Source: Micropterus salmoides
Taxonomy: Eukaryota > Chordata > Actinopteri > Centrarchiformes > Centrarchidae
Direction: 5' to 3'
DNA: 64,000 nt
NCBI RefSeq assembly: GCF_014851395.1
Contig: NW_024040485.1
Location: 6,720,104 to 6,784,103 of the forward strand
The translations under genes and the position numbers were made by a program. How positions within the stretch are numbered: position 1 is the stretch's first letter; each line of letters opens with the position of its first letter. Below the pieces are notes generated by a model. That model did no database searches. It was not told the DNA's origin and saw only the letters and a program-made list of their open reading frames with translations. Below are positions 22,838 through 34,353 of this stretch, one piece after another.

Positions 22838-22869
<32 letters not shown>
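21040..22869 (+). mobile_element. 5'-truncated L2/CR1-type LINE with broken reverse transcriptase
   Basis: This is a non-LTR retrotransposon on the plus strand, opposite to zeb1. The first frame (to 22050) has the classic blocks DLSAAFDTIDHNIMLDRLR, GVPQGSVLGPILFSLYLLPL and the catalytic YADD (HIYADDTQIY). It then meets a stop at 22048-22050. The remainder (22068-22661) continues in another frame with KNLGVWFD, SSRLDYCNSL, LHWLPV and SLPEEIRS motifs, which are typical of the C-terminus of L2/CR1-group proteins. The 3' end has AAAAGTGCTCTACAAATAAG followed by an ATT repeat, as expected for this group. The endonuclease domain is absent, so it cannot move on its own. The 5' border is approximate. 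Confidence 0.9.
22838..22869. repeat. (ATT)n 3' tail of the LINE
   Basis: About ten ATT units directly after the LINE 3' end. Confidence 0.88.
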
Positions 22870-23164
22870 ATTTCACTGCCTCTCAGAGCCTTCCAGTTAA
22901 AAAATGTCTTCATCAGTATAAAACCAGCCCCTGGTAGCAGGACTGGAAGTTGTTAACTATAAGGCACTGAGTCATATTCCTGAGGTGTCTGTTAAAAGTC
23001 ACCATCATGAGGTAAGACTGAGGCTGCGTCATCCGCACAAACGGCAGAGGAGGGGTGTGGTCACTTTCGCTGGCACATCACACCAGATTTCCATGCCCAC
23101 CTTGCCTTAAAACAGCCGACAACCTCTGGACAAGCACAAACTGCAGAGCCATAAATGCACAGCT

Positions 23165-23165
<1 letters not shown>

Positions 23166-23203
<38 letters not shown>
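23166..23203. repeat. (CA)19 microsatellite
   Basis: Uninterrupted CA run. Confidence 0.92.
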
Positions 23204-23205
<2 letters not shown>

Positions 23206-23436
23206 AAAACCCCTCTAGTTTGAGCCAGCAATGTAAACCAGAGGCCAGGGACTCCCCCCCTCATCCTCCCCAAGTGAGAAAGCATCTGCCACGTGTATGT
23301 TCTTATATCTGAGTGCGATTGTTACAGTGAGAGAGAGAACGAGAAAACCTCAGTGTGTATGTGTGTGATTAATAACTGCACTGTGAATCTTTATCATTCA
23401 CCCTGGTAAGTCACTGAAGCCTATCGTGTTTCAGGA

Positions 23437-23438
<2 letters not shown>

Positions 23439-23493
<55 letters not shown>
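23439..23493. repeat. (GT)27 microsatellite, longest in the window
   Basis: Uninterrupted GT run of about 55 bp, 236 bp from an inverted CA run at 23166. Confidence 0.93.
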
Positions 23494-23495
<2 letters not shown>

Positions 23496-25640
23496 ACAGA
23501 GTAATCAGGACTCTCCAGCTGCTTCCTGCTCGGCCCAGGTGCTCAATCAGACCCCATCAGACCTTTCTGTCGCTCTCTCTCTATTTGCAGGGTTGGCCCC
23601 TCAGTACACAACAGTAGGAAGTCTATAGAAAATCTGAAGGGCCTCACTATTTTGCACCAGAACTACAATCTACACTGAGGAAAAAACACTGGGACTAAAT
23701 TGGATGCAGGGTGGGCTAAAGCAAAGAGGGTCTGTTATGGAGCTTGGAGGATTAGTTTGATATTTTGGGCAATATACTTATTCTGCTATACCACTTTCAT
23801 GTCGGTATGCTAAATGTGATGCAACTGTCAGCGGCTGACTAGCTTAGTATACTGTAACTGAAAAAAAACACGGAGAGGCAGCTAGCCTGGTTCTGTCCAG
23901 CTCACTAATTTACACCATAATATCTAGGTGATTCTTTTTTCTCGTACAATAAGTGTTAAAAGTAACACGCTGGACAGTTATTTTTTTCTCAAATAAAATA
24001 CCTGATGATAAATCAAGGTACTTGATTATCTATCTTTTTTATTGTCATATTCGAATTAAATCCACATGTGCTATAAAACCATTTTTTTCCATTTCCAACA
24101 TTGCTCACAATAACCTTTATATATCTGTATACAAAGTTTGGGGGAACTACAACTTAATGTCATTATACAATCATGTTTTGTTAAATGATTAATAAATCTA
24201 CCATACACACTGTACACCCAGAGATATTAAAGAGTGCAACCAAGACAAACAGTATGGCAAATCTCTTGTGGTCGAAAAATGAATCTCCTCTGAGTACAAA
24301 TCATCATATCACACACTTCTACTGCATGCTTGTGGTTTGTTGGCACAGACAGAAAAAGAAACGACAAAAGACATTCCACATAGTTCTGAACAAGTAAATG
24401 TTTACATTGTATGGCATTAAAACCAAAAAGCAATTGACATAATATCTGATAATGCATGAAAAACAGCAATATATTCACGGCATTTTACTTATTATTTACT
24501 GTTACGAGCCTTGGCGGGTTTCCAAAAGGCCTAATTTAAAAGACTGACTACATGCTCTACCCACTTCAAGTCTCTCTGTGTGCGAGAATCATCATGAATC
24601 TAGGTTAGTCCCACTGAGATCAAGGATCCTCTTTGACAAGGTAGACCTTTTAGCACACTGCCGTGAGAGTCAAGTGTGAGTGATTGATTTTGAAAAGTTT
24701 CATTCTACTCTGGTGGGGGGGGGGAAGCTACCTGAAATTCACATTTCAATGTCACAGCAGAGTTCTTAAAAGGTTTAGAATAATTTAGTTTTCATGATTT
24801 TGAGTTCAGACACACTCTTAATACACTCCTGGTTGAGGACTAGAGAAATTTAAACAAGAGGTAATTTTGAACCACACAAACAAAATAAAATCCAGATTAA
24901 ACATACATTAGACAGAGGGATACTTTGCAACATAAGGTTCACTTAAAGCTGTAATTGGAATCATAGCATGTTATTTTTGTGACAGCAATCATTTTGTCAG
25001 AGTGTATTTTAATGTTTCCAAAATATATAAATATCACGTTTCTTATAAGTTGCTCTTAAAGCAGAATACAGACAAGTGACTCTTAACATCATTTTCAAAC
25101 TTCCCAGACATTATTGGGTGACTTACAGGTGATAGGTTGTACAACACTGTGGCTGATGTAATTTCCCCAAAGCTTCCACTTACTGCAAGTGCAGCTACCT
25201 TAACCGTGACTCACAAGAAGAGACTACACCTGAGAAACCACTGACATAACTGCCAAAGTCCTTCTGTATAAGTGCGCTAAAAGAGTGAGGGCTTGATTCA
25301 AGTGTGACTGAAGTGTTAACGTATTTGTCTTGAGCGCTTTAACTGTGGATGTAAATAATAGCCATAAAGATTTGAATCTTATAAGCAACTGAATATCTGT
25401 GATCACTTTGGGATTCTTAACGTTAAAAACCATCTTTCTGAGTTCATTGTCTGAATTTCTCTCCTTGAAAACGTCAATAGCCTATTTTCAACAGTGCAAT
25501 CTCAAAAACGTTATCTCTATCAGACTCTAAAAATGAAAAGTGACACACTGAAATTTTAGACGTGAACATCCGAGATGCCAAGTATAAGCAAATCTTTATG
25601 GGCCATTATCTGTTTCCATACTTTATTAACTATTACAGTA

Positions 25641-25685
25641 CCCCCCCCCCCCACACACACACACACACACACCCACACACACACA
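25641..25685. repeat. C12 run followed by (CA)n
   Basis: Twelve C's (25641-25652) run straight into a CA repeat with one CC interruption. Confidence 0.9.
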
Positions 25686-25980
25686 GTCTATTTAGCACTT
25701 AATTTCTTGATGCACACAGCGCTTTTACACTGATTTGTTCAGTTCAGTGGAAAGGAGTCGGAGGTGAGAGCTGAAAAGGATATGGTGATTTGCTCATTAA
25801 TGATACCCATACTGCAGTGGAAAGCATGTAATCTGTCTATTTCAGTCAAACAGGTGAGCAACGGTGTCAAAACCATGCACAGAGCAATACAGCAATCCAG
25901 TGACTGACATATTTAGTGCACGATCAGCCCATTTTGAGAGTGATAATATACATCAGATTAATGACCTACATGACGTGTTT

Positions 25981-26030
25981 GTGTGTGTGTGTGTGTGTGT
26001 GTTTGTGTGTGTGCGTGCGTGTGTGTATGT
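25981..26030. repeat. Interrupted (GT)n microsatellite
   Basis: GT run with TT, GC and AT interruptions. Confidence 0.88.
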
Positions 26031-26213
26031 AATGAGTCATGCCCTACAGGGGGTGGCAGTACACCGGGGTATTACATAACATTTTCTGCTCTGATCTCAG
26101 TCCTGTTATAGCTGCCTGGAAAAACCACTGATTTGACTGCACCTCTGCGCTACATCATCATCTGTCGAACCAACTGGAGTTCATCAGTGACTCATATAAA
26201 CACTAATGGGTGT

Positions 26214-26224
26214 GGGGGGGGGGG
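26214..26224. repeat. G11 homopolymer
   Basis: Eleven consecutive G's. Confidence 0.9.
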
Positions 26225-27561
26225 TGATTAAAGCTGCTCTAGGCCAGATTTTTATGTGAAAAATCCTCCTGTCTCATTAAGTCTCCTTAAAGTGGGTTTT
26301 CAAGTTGAAGAGGTAACTCTAATTAAGAGGTTCATTCTGCCCGGGTTAGATTCTGGTGTCAGGTGTGGGTATTTCTCTGTGAAAGGAAGGGAATCAAACA
26401 TAAAAGAAAGAAACCTAAGCAGCCTCCTTACCAGCACTAAGTGAGTGCTCTGTTTAGAGAAAACTGACCTCACCAACACTTTAATAGAAAGCCTCACAGA
26501 TCAGTCAGAATGGGGAACATCAATGAAACCACCAATGTGCACTCATGATTCAGCTTTGATTGAGACGTATGCAGCTCAATGAAGCACAATTAGTCACAAA
26601 AAGGCAATCAGTGCTACAGGATGTAACAAGTGCAATATTATTTTCTTATTCATAACACAGAAAGAACAGCACTGATTCATTGAGAGGTGCACAACGGTAC
26701 AGCAGGTGGGCAAATATACTGTAAAAGCAAATGCCAGGTGGAGTTCAATACTAACCCTAACTGAAACAAACACGAAGAACAACTTGTTTCTGTTCGCCTG
26801 ACGTTTTCAGTTTCTTTTAAACATAAGAGTGAGTCAAACTGATACTAGTTTATATTCTTTGTACAACACATTTGCAGCGCACTGCTACTCCTCAGACATA
26901 CCTGCAGCATTCACGACAGCAGCTATCCACCCCACAGATGTGACAATGAGCAAAGCTTGTTCAGCACTGAGAATCTGTATCTCAAAGAGCAACAATTTAA
27001 GTCTTAATGGTTCTTGATTTTATCCAGATAAATCTTACTGTTTGCGTGTACTAACACCATAGGCTAAATGGAGGCCATAAAAAAACGGAACTTCATTTTT
27101 AACTCTATTAAGCCCATTTGTTTAGTAAAGCAGGCAGGGTACGTATTGCGCTACATATCCTGTCCTGTGTTAATGTAAGAATGGCCATTTGGCAGAGAGA
27201 AAATAATGCAGCCTCAAACGTTTCATTGCGTCTCAAAAGTTTTTTTTAGACACAATCTGTGATCTGAATGTAAACAAAAGAGTAGCTCTGACACCAACAT
27301 TTAAATCACAGGATTAAATCTTCCTAACAAACCCCAAAAGACTGACAGGTGTGTTAATACACCTAAAACTAGACAGCTAAATAAATCTATAGACACAAAG
27401 AACACAAAAAGAAAGTGTGAGCGGAGTTCCTACAGTCAAAGTTGGATATGCAGTTTCTCCAAGCCCCACTGAGCCTGGAAGTCGGTACAAAGCGATCTGC
27501 CGACGAGACGCGTCTTTGCCGTACACCTGCCACACTGACTTATTGCTACCTGCCTGACAAA

Positions 27562-27616
27562 ACACACACACACACACACACAAACACACACACTCCATCC
27601 ACTGTGTGTGTGTGTT
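27562..27616. repeat. Facing (CA)n and (GT)n runs
   Basis: A CA run (27562-27593) is followed 9 bp later by a GT run (27603-27616), forming an imperfect inverted repeat that could fold into a hairpin. Confidence 0.8.
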
Positions 27617-27821
27617 TGAGACGAGTGGAGGATCAGCAGGATTTAACTCTCTCTGACAACAACTGGGTCACACGCTAACACTGTGCCGTTAGGATGGTAC
27701 TCCCACACACTTACAGACATACAGTATAAACACAACACTGACCTACATATCAACATATCACAGGCTGATAGTCTAACCTTGTCATGTTTAATAAAACATG
27801 TCAGATCTCTCTCTTCGCCCG

Positions 27822-27843
27822 ACACACACACACGCGCGCGCGC
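27822..27843. repeat. (AC)6(GC)5 alternating tract
   Basis: Unbroken purine/pyrimidine alternation with a pure GC half, so Z-DNA-prone. Confidence 0.85.
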
Positions 27844-28353
27844 CTCTGGTTCAGCGACAGTTTGTGGGTATTCTCCCTCTCTTGGTGACAAATGTCACCT
27901 GAGCGGCTTACAATAAGCAGACCACAGTCCACATACAGGACGTGACATACAGGGAAGTGGGAGGTTACGGTGATGAGTGGTCACTTCCTGTTTACTGTAG
28001 CACGTTCCCTCCTCCTGTTTTCCTCTCTAAACCCCCGTCCTTCACCCTCTGATTTACTCTGGGTTATGAACAGATCAGCCTTCATGTGAAGGTCAGACAT
28101 TAGGATTTAATTGCAATGCCTGGATTTAATTCTTATTATTTTTACTTTATGCATCATCAACAGAGACGACACAGCTTTGCATGAATGATGGGGATAAAAG
28201 GGAAACTGGACAAATTGGATGCCTGTTGCAACATGAATTTAAAAAATGCTGTTCCTTTCAGTTACATTCAACTTCAAACAGCACAAAAAAATAGCAAACC
28301 TCTTCGACAACACAAGTGCTGTACAACTCGCTCCTTTTATCTCTAAATCCAAT

Positions 28354-28556
28354 TAGTGGTGCACCGATCCAAAGTTTTCTTTCCCGCTACAGATTCTAGT
28401 ACCTAATCTGCAATTCCAGTGATCTGTGTTTCTCTCATTTAAAATCTCACTGTGTGGAACTACGACCTGAGTTGGCACCCAGTGTGATTGTATAACTGTA
28501 ACTGAGTTTTAGAATGACACTGACAGAGAGACTGAAATTAATCTGGATCGGTCACT
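28354..28556. mobile_element. Possible MITE with GTGCACCGATCC-type ends
   Basis: GTGCACCGATCC at 28359 faces an inverted GGATCGGTCAC at 28544. The end resembles hAT-type fish MITEs. The interior is decayed. Confidence 0.45.
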
Positions 28557-29357
28557 TCGTAGCAAATAACCAACGTGCTTACTAAGGTCAACTTAACTTA
28601 ACTAAGCTTAACATCTGCAACGATTACACAGAATCCGATTGGAAATGTGAGCAAACGTGTCACTTGATATTAGCTTCTGCATGCTGTGGTGAGTCTTCAA
28701 ACAGCGACTGTAGAGCTACACCTGAACAAGCAAATAAGCAGTCAAAAGAGAACCATCCACCACAAAAACTCAATCCAATCACAGGCCAAAATGTGTCCAT
28801 CATGCCAAGTAGAAGTCTAGTCAGAGTCTGAATCTTGTTTGATTATTCTTTGATAAGTTCCTGATTTAAATCATAAAAATGAATAAATAATGACAAATTT
28901 TAGACAATTTCATTTAACAAAAGTTTTTGTAGGGATGAAAAAAGATAAATATGTAGAAAAATAACATTTATAAAAGTCAAAGTAAGGTATTGAAAATAAA
29001 AAAAACAGTGCTAATTACTAGTGTCGATGCCAAAACCTAAAAACAACCTAGACTTTTTTGTCACTTTCCATCAGGTCAGAGTTACACAGGCCAACTTGAC
29101 AAGACAAAGTGCGACAGAGAGAAACAGTCACAGAGCTGTGGCTGTAGGTCTGTAAGCGTTTTCTGGCCTAATGGACCAATTCCTTTCTAGTTTGTCACCC
29201 GTTCGCTTCTGATTCACATCAAGGAAACGAGAAGAACATCACTACCAGGCCGCTGGTGGAAACTCCCTGCTGCCAGTCCAGTTCTTTTAAATGCATGGGA
29301 GGAGAAACAGAAGTACTCACTTGAAAACAGCGAGTACCTAAAAGCCTGCATTTAGTA

Positions 29358-29379
29358 TGTGTGTGTGTGTGTGTGTGTG
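29358..29379. repeat. (GT)11 microsatellite
   Basis: Uninterrupted GT run. Confidence 0.9.
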
Positions 29380-29499
29380 AGAGGTGTGTTAGAGATGAGG
29401 CAAGCAGGCAGTCAATCACAAAACGCTGCACTGTCATACTCACTCATTTACTCCCTTCCACTCGCATACACATGCACACATACTCTCTCTAGCCCTCTA

Positions 29500-29529
29500 A
29501 CACACACACACACACACACATACACACAC
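29500..29529. repeat. (CA)n microsatellite
   Basis: CA run with one TA step, 120 bp from the inverted GT run at 29358. Confidence 0.88.
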
Positions 29530-29984
29530 GCACTTGTCCTCGCCCATACAACCACTCTAGCAGGGCGTTTCCCATCTTCCTTCGCCACAGCGGCTGCAGA
29601 GGGAGAGCACACACTGTAGCTTTAATTTAATTTAATACTACAGTACATGCATTAATCTGCCGCATCAGAAAGCATACACACACTAATCTGCTCCGCCAAA
29701 AGGCCATCCATACCGGCTCTACACCTGGTTTAAGAGGTTTAAACAGTAATCTAGCATGAAAGATTTATTGTGTACAGCTACTGTTTGTACACTGAAATCA
29801 CTTGGGGTTTTATTGTCAGGTAAGTCACAGATCAGAGTGAAGCCGCAGACAGGGTTAATGAGTTACATTGTTAATGAGATGGCTCCAGACAACATCACAT
29901 TTATTGTCGTATAAACTGTCCTTTGCATTGGATTTATTTACTGATTCTTTTTTCCTTTTCCAAATTAATCGCTAATTTTTATGG

Positions 29985-30346
29985 TAAAGACAATGTCACA
30001 AAATAGTGAACAATTGCCAATGCAGTTTCCCAGACCCCATGGTCACATCTTCTAATTGCATGTTTTGTCTGACCAGCAGTACAAAACCCCAAAATATTCA
30101 GTTTCATGTTACATGAAATACAGGAAATCAGCTTCTAAATGATGACTTTCTGCATAATTTACATAACTTACAGGATTCCCGAAAAATGTCGGCCTCTATC
30201 TTACAGGCTGACACAGCAACAAAATAAAAACATTGCTTACTTCCCTGGCTGGATACCATTTAATCAGTACAGACTTAAATGATTAGCCTAACCAATTAGC
30301 AAATTTGTTGATGATTGATGACCAATTAATCGACTAATCCTTTCAG
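29985..30346. mobile_element. Degenerate AT-rich MITE (ATTAATCGACTAAT end)
   Basis: The right part ends in ACCAATTAATCGACTAATCC, and the middle has the TTTTGTCTGACCAGCAGTAC/CCCCAAAATATTCAG block seen in other copies of the family. An unrelated stretch of about 100 bp seems to interrupt it near 30175-30275. Confidence 0.6.
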
Positions 30347-33193
30347 CTTACATCGTCTTCATTTAGCCAGATACCCACAGCATAAACAAAAACTAGTATA
30401 ACAATACTCACATTTACTTTCCACAGCATCAGCATCAATACAGCTACACAGCTCTGATGTTGAGACATGATGGCTGGGTCAGTAGAGGGCAGGTACGTTA
30501 CTGCAGGCCCCTCCCAGCACTGATCCTTTATTTAAGTCCCAGGACACCTTCAAAATACTATTTAGGACAAACAGTGTAGCTGATGGGCTCTCTGCTGGTG
30601 TGACATCAGTCAGCCATGAGTAAGAGGCTAGCAGGCTAATCACAGCGATGTTGTCTGCCTGCCTGTCTGACCTCCTTCCCTGCAGTTTGTTAAACAGCCT
30701 GGGGAACAAGAGGCTGGATTTTGGTGAAATATCTATTTAATAGCCTTCAGAGTCTGAAGGCTTAGATGGACAGGTTTAAGGGCAGGACCTGAAGTCAGGC
30801 AGAAAATAGCTCAAAAAGATATGTGTGTATGTGTGTGTTTTGTGTGTGTGCTGTCTCAAGGCTGCCTCGCCAAGAAAAAGCGATTAAGAGAACCTGGACT
30901 GACCCCGTTTTCTACAAGTCTCTGAAGCAGACCCATGGGGGGAAAAGAGTAGTGAGGTTACATAAACCTTACTCCCAGAAGACACTCACATATACAGTAG
31001 AGCAGCCACTGTCACAGTGACAGAGACCGACTGACACTGCAGAGCGACTGGATACACAAGTGGTGACAGAATTCATGCATAAGGGGAGATAAATCAGAGA
31101 GAGGAGGCTCCTTTGGGTCCAGCAGGCACCAGGCAGTCAGAAACCTCCCAGGCCTTCGATTCTGCTGGATCCAGTCGACCAGTCGGACCGTCCCTGAAAC
31201 ATCAGGCTGAATAAGGAGGAGACCAACTGCGACAGAGTGAAAATCTATCTGATAGCTTCAGTTTCCATGCCAGGGGCCACACAAGAGCCAGAGCGACTGA
31301 TTCAATTTACCTAAGACGCCCAGCTGTTACTCAGAAAGACAGAGAGGGAGAGACAGGGTAAATGCGTGTGTGCGTGTGTGTGCGCCAAGAGAAACTGCTG
31401 TACAAGCACTTTCCTTTATTCCCTCTTTCTTTTTGTAATTCCATTTTTATGTAGGTCTCTACTTTAGCAGACATTAGATTCATGACTTAGACATTAAATC
31501 TCGTTGGCTTGCTAAATGACTTTGTGTGCGTGCGGCGCGCATGTGTGCGCATGCTCTTTCACAGTGCTTAGGCTCACGACAGGCTATATATTATCCATAC
31601 ATCACCTGCATGTGAGTCTTTGATTTCATTACGGGCACAAATAGACTGCAGTGCATGCGCAGCAGGACCTACAGTAAACAGGTTCCTTTTAGAAAACTGC
31701 TCAACACTCCTGCTGTTTCCCTGCTTCTTACTACAATAACAGCGTTACAGTCTGCAGCCTGTGGGCTAAAGTTTACCCTCCTCACAGTCTACTATAGTGC
31801 AGTCTAACTTTTATTTTGACACATTTTAGAGACAACTTAAATCAACATGCTCTGGTAATATGCTGATAATGATAAGCTCACAACAGGCTTGTATTAGTCA
31901 AAAACTACAGCCTGTGTCATGTGACGTCACTTCTTGTCTCAATGTGATTAAAATTGCTTGAATTTAAATGAGACCTTATTTGTGATCAAATGATGTAAAT
32001 GGTGCCAGCAATAATGTGGCAATATTTCTACACTTCCGATTGATGCCACATGCTCTTTCGCTTTCTGTTCCCTGGAGAGCTGGGAGTCTGTGACCTCTCC
32101 TCCACTCTCAGCATTACTTTACTGGAAAGCCTCACTCGCCCAGAGGACTGTATCTCTAAAATACACGTTCACAAGCATGGCCACCAAACAGACAGATTCA
32201 AGGACGCAAACACAGGTGTAGTTTTACGCAGAAATCCTGCCGGTGCAGAGGAATCATATATCCACGTTAACAGTTTGAAGTTCACCTGCAGTTGTCCTCC
32301 ATTGGAGAGCCCCTTCCACGTGTTTACTGGAAACACTATTTCCGGGCAAAGGCTAATTATGTTTCAAAGGAGAGGAAATCTGGCACCTGGAGCAGGAGCA
32401 GGTCAAGGAATCCAGAGCCCTCACAGCCTTGGAGCAAGATCCTGCTGCACCGTGCTGCTGTCCAACACTTGTTTTATGCTTTCTGGACAATTCAGACGGT
32501 GCAGAGAGAAACCCTGTTCTAACAGCACAGTGTTAGTAAAGGGCATCTGGGAATGAAGGTTTTTCTGTAGTGAATCAGCAATTTAACAGTGGGGCTGTTT
32601 GTAACTGATTTTCTTGCATATGTTATGCCACTACCACTATCACATCAATACATGTGATTAATTAGGTCGGACCTGCTGTTTCCTATTCTGCTTGATGCGC
32701 TCACAAGACCGTCTTTTTAGGTAATGAGGTCAATCCTTTCCAAGTACTTTGCACAGTCTCCAAAGGTTTTGTCTACAGCAGGACACGGAGGAATAAAAAT
32801 AAGTACATTTCTTCCAAGACGCAGTTTATAGGCCAAGATATCCTCAACTGACACTTAAACAGAGACTGATTCCAGTGTCTTATTCTCATATTCAGTGTCT
32901 TGATTTGAATATATGCATTTCTGGTGTTTCAAACCATGCTATTTGGACCTCAGGAATATCTGTTAGTAATCAAGAAATCTATATATGTATAATTACATCA
33001 TCCACATTGTTTATCGTATATCTTGTGCTATCTAGATACTTCATCTTACTTTTGTTCCTCATTGGTTACAGTGGCTGGAGAAAGGTGTGCATAAATAGGC
33101 ACATTTATTATTAATTAAATGACTTTTTAATGTGTTGACACCTAATAATAAAGAGCTTTAACCTGGCAGGTAAGATAATGAGTGCTAGTGGTA

Positions 33194-33292
33194 AGTACAT
33201 ACTATAAAAAGCAGGTTACATACTATACAAGTACAAGTACATACAATAAAAAGCAGGTTACATATTATACAAGTACATACTATAAAAAGTGA
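33194..33292. repeat. Minisatellite, about 2.5 copies of a 36-42 bp unit
   Basis: Repeats of TACATACTATAAAAAGCAGG plus TTACATACTATACAAG. The second copy is 6 bp shorter because it lacks a duplicated TACAAG. Confidence 0.85.
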
Positions 33293-33351
33293 CTTGAAAT
33301 TTATGTACACCAAAACACATTTAGTTGATCTTTAGATGAACATGAAGTGCA

Positions 33352-33418
33352 GCTGGTTACCATCAGCATGATGGTCACCATCATGCTGATGGTGACCATC
33401 ATGCTGATGGTAACCAGC
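33352..33418. repeat. Perfect hairpin, 32-bp arms, 3-nt loop
   Basis: 33352-33383 is the exact reverse complement of 33387-33418, with TGC between. Inside it, an 18-bp unit (GGTCACCATCATGCTGAT) is repeated in tandem with one change. Peptides predicted across it (VTISMM repeats) are artefacts of the repeat. Confidence 0.92.
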
Positions 33419-33419
33419 A

Positions 33420-33720
33420 GCCTCTGCCACCCCCCGCTGAGCAGCCATGTTTTAGTGTAAGACCAGAGGCCAGAGAGTGCAGCCAAGCCAAAAGCCATGC
33501 TCTGCCAATCAGCGCTAAAGAGGTCAGAAAGGATCGCTACCCGGCCACTGGCGCCCACTGACTGGGGACGAGCAGAGACTAAGCGTGGAGAGGCCACCTC
33601 ACGAGGGGAGGAGGCTGGAGGAAGAGGAGTAGGAGTAGGTGGAGGAGACAAGAGGACAGGTCACTCTGCTGAGGGGGGAGGAGAAGCTCTGAGCACATGG
33701 CCTTTAACCACATGACACAG
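33420..33720. other. GC/purine-rich patch, function unknown
   Basis: Next to the hairpin lies a segment richer in GC and CpG than its surroundings, with a GA-rich plus strand at 33595-33690. Open frames exist on both strands but show no known domain. It could be an intronic regulatory element or a decayed repeat. Confidence 0.35.
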
Positions 33721-34283
33721 CAGAGGAGAGACGAAAGAAGGGCAACTATCTTCTGGCTGATATGCAACTGTGTGTGCAGAGTTGGATCTGCTCCTGAATC
33801 CATTCATTTGAATATAAATAAGTTTATACAGCAGCAAATACAGGGGAATCAGCACATAATACAATTTACAAAGTAGCATTACATGAGATTTTTTATTCCA
33901 GCCCACTCAGCCTAGTCATCTGCCACAATTTGTTGGAAAACTCACACACACTGTCTCAAACTTTACATGTGAATGTGTACAATTTCACGTGTTAAACAGG
34001 GAGACAAACATCTGCAAATAGATCCTGGCTGGCACACAAGGGATGCAGCAGTACTAATATACGGACTGCAGCTTTCTAAAGTGTTCCTTTTTTACTGCTC
34101 TAACCACACCACCAACTACCACCCACTGAGCACAAGAGCACTGTGTTTCAAAACAAAGCTAATGTGGTGAAAGTAGCTCATCATGCATCACTTGCATCTT
34201 TGTTTTAACACTACTGCAGGTTAGCGTTATGATAATATAGAACTTAATGTATCCTGGTGGAAATTGTTCAAATTAAAGAGTAC

Positions 34284-34353
34284 CGGCAGCGGTGGGATTG
34301 GAACCCACGGCATCAAAATGACTGAAGCCTAAATCCAGCGGCCACTCGCTACC
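34284..34353 (-). tRNA. tRNA-Leu (UAG) relic with deleted D arm
   Basis: Read on the minus strand, it starts GGTAGCG and ends CCGCTGCC, a full 7-bp acceptor stem. It has the leucine anticodon arm CTGGATTTAGGCTTCAG (loop with TAG), a variable arm and the T arm GTGGGTTCCAATCCCAC. Only about 70 nt are present instead of about 82, because most of the D loop and the 3' half of the D stem are gone. The A box is broken, and the B box has GGTTCCAATCC instead of GGTTCGAATCC. I call it a pseudogene. Confidence 0.82.

Larger units (their letters stand above)
22870..33193. other. Intron 1 segment, simple repeats and scattered MITE scraps
   Basis: The segment holds many CA/GT runs (listed), poly-G runs at 24715-24724 and 26214-26224, and MITE fragments at 28354-28556 and 29985-30346. 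The longest open frame not explained by a repeat or a zeb1 exon is at 32050-32556 and has no recognisable motif. I see no exon or RNA gene. Confidence 0.6.

Noticed and set aside
33301..33651. 116-codon minus-strand open frame
   Set aside because: Its C-terminal half is made of the 33352-33418 hairpin repeats and its start is proline-rich low complexity; no splice or homology support.
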